Shown here: in pieces, positions 5,726 through 5,754 of the stretch | Layout: each line of letters opens with the position of its first letter | Position numbering within the stretch: position 1 is the first letter of the stretch | From: Acidobacteriota bacterium | GTDB lineage: Bacteria; Acidobacteriota; Terriglobia; Acidiferrales; UBA7541 | DNA length: 5,754 nucleotides | Assembly: GCA_003161495.1 (NCBI GenBank) | Contig: PMOP01000342.1 | Span: 1-5,754, forward strand | Direction of reading: 5' to 3' | Made by a program: the position numbers and the translations under genes | The notes under the pieces: model-generated | The model's input: only the letters and a program-made list of their open reading frames with translations | The model's database searches: none | What the model was told of the DNA's origin: nothing

Positions 5726-5754
5726 AAAAAGGGCCGGATCGCTCCGGCCCTTTT
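5726..5754. terminator. Bidirectional intrinsic terminator
   Basis: GGGCCGGA (5731-5738) pairs perfectly with TCCGGCCC (5743-5750) around a TCGC loop. An A-run (5726-5730) precedes the stem and a T-run (5751-5754, possibly continuing past the window) follows it, so each strand reads as a GC stem followed by T's. It lies upstream of the amidase promoter. Since no plus-strand gene is seen just before it, it most likely ends a minus-strand gene to the right of the window and insulates the amidase promoter from read-through. Confidence 0.88.

Noticed and set aside
5690..5754. Possible tRNA or tRNA 3' end at the right edge
   Set aside because: The GGTTAC/GTAAC stem lacks the T-arm consensus and no acceptor or anticodon arms can be drawn.

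Overview
The window reads as ordinary chromosome of a GC-rich Gram-negative bacterium, most likely an Acidobacteriota member. This is an inference from style: a secreted protein joining a carboxypeptidase-regulatory-like beta-sandwich to TPR repeats, a very large exported amidase-signature protein, and -10 boxes of the form TG-n-TAGAAT. No 16S or other phylogenetic marker is present. I see no phage, insertion sequence, CRISPR array or tRNA.

Layout. Positions 1-1134 (+) hold the C-terminal four fifths or so of a metallo-beta-lactamase/beta-CASP ribonuclease; the start and the HxHxDH motif lie upstream of the window. After a 75-nt gap with a good extended -10 promoter comes 1210-2376 (+), an exported protein with a CarbReg-like domain, five 34-residue TPR units and an acidic, proline-rich tail. 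A 222-nt convergent gap (2377-2598) has no gene but contains an AT-rich imperfect inverted repeat, a small hairpin, and a perfect 12-bp stem followed by TTTT. That stem is either the terminator of the TPR gene or the 3' end of a small RNA. On the minus strand, 3009-2599 encodes a 136-aa protein of unknown function with a predicted beta-sandwich look. 5565-3157 encodes an 802-aa exported amidase-signature hydrolase with the Lys/cis-Ser/Ser triad visible but a changed oxyanion loop. The right edge is a bidirectional intrinsic terminator.

The most notable structure is a duplicated promoter-leader. About 54 nt in front of the 136-aa gene (3015-3068) and in front of the amidase (5605-5658) match at 47 of 54 positions, including 21 identical bases over the -10 and the same 18-nt -35/-10 spacing. 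In the hypothetical gene the copied Shine-Dalgarno is used directly. In the amidase a second Shine-Dalgarno closer to the ATG takes over, leaving the copied one without a start codon.

The four genes do not form an evident pathway. The two plus genes are codirectional but the second has its own promoter, and the two minus genes each have a copy of the same promoter, so they are probably expressed in parallel rather than as one operon. I did not find convincing evidence of a new multi-gene system.
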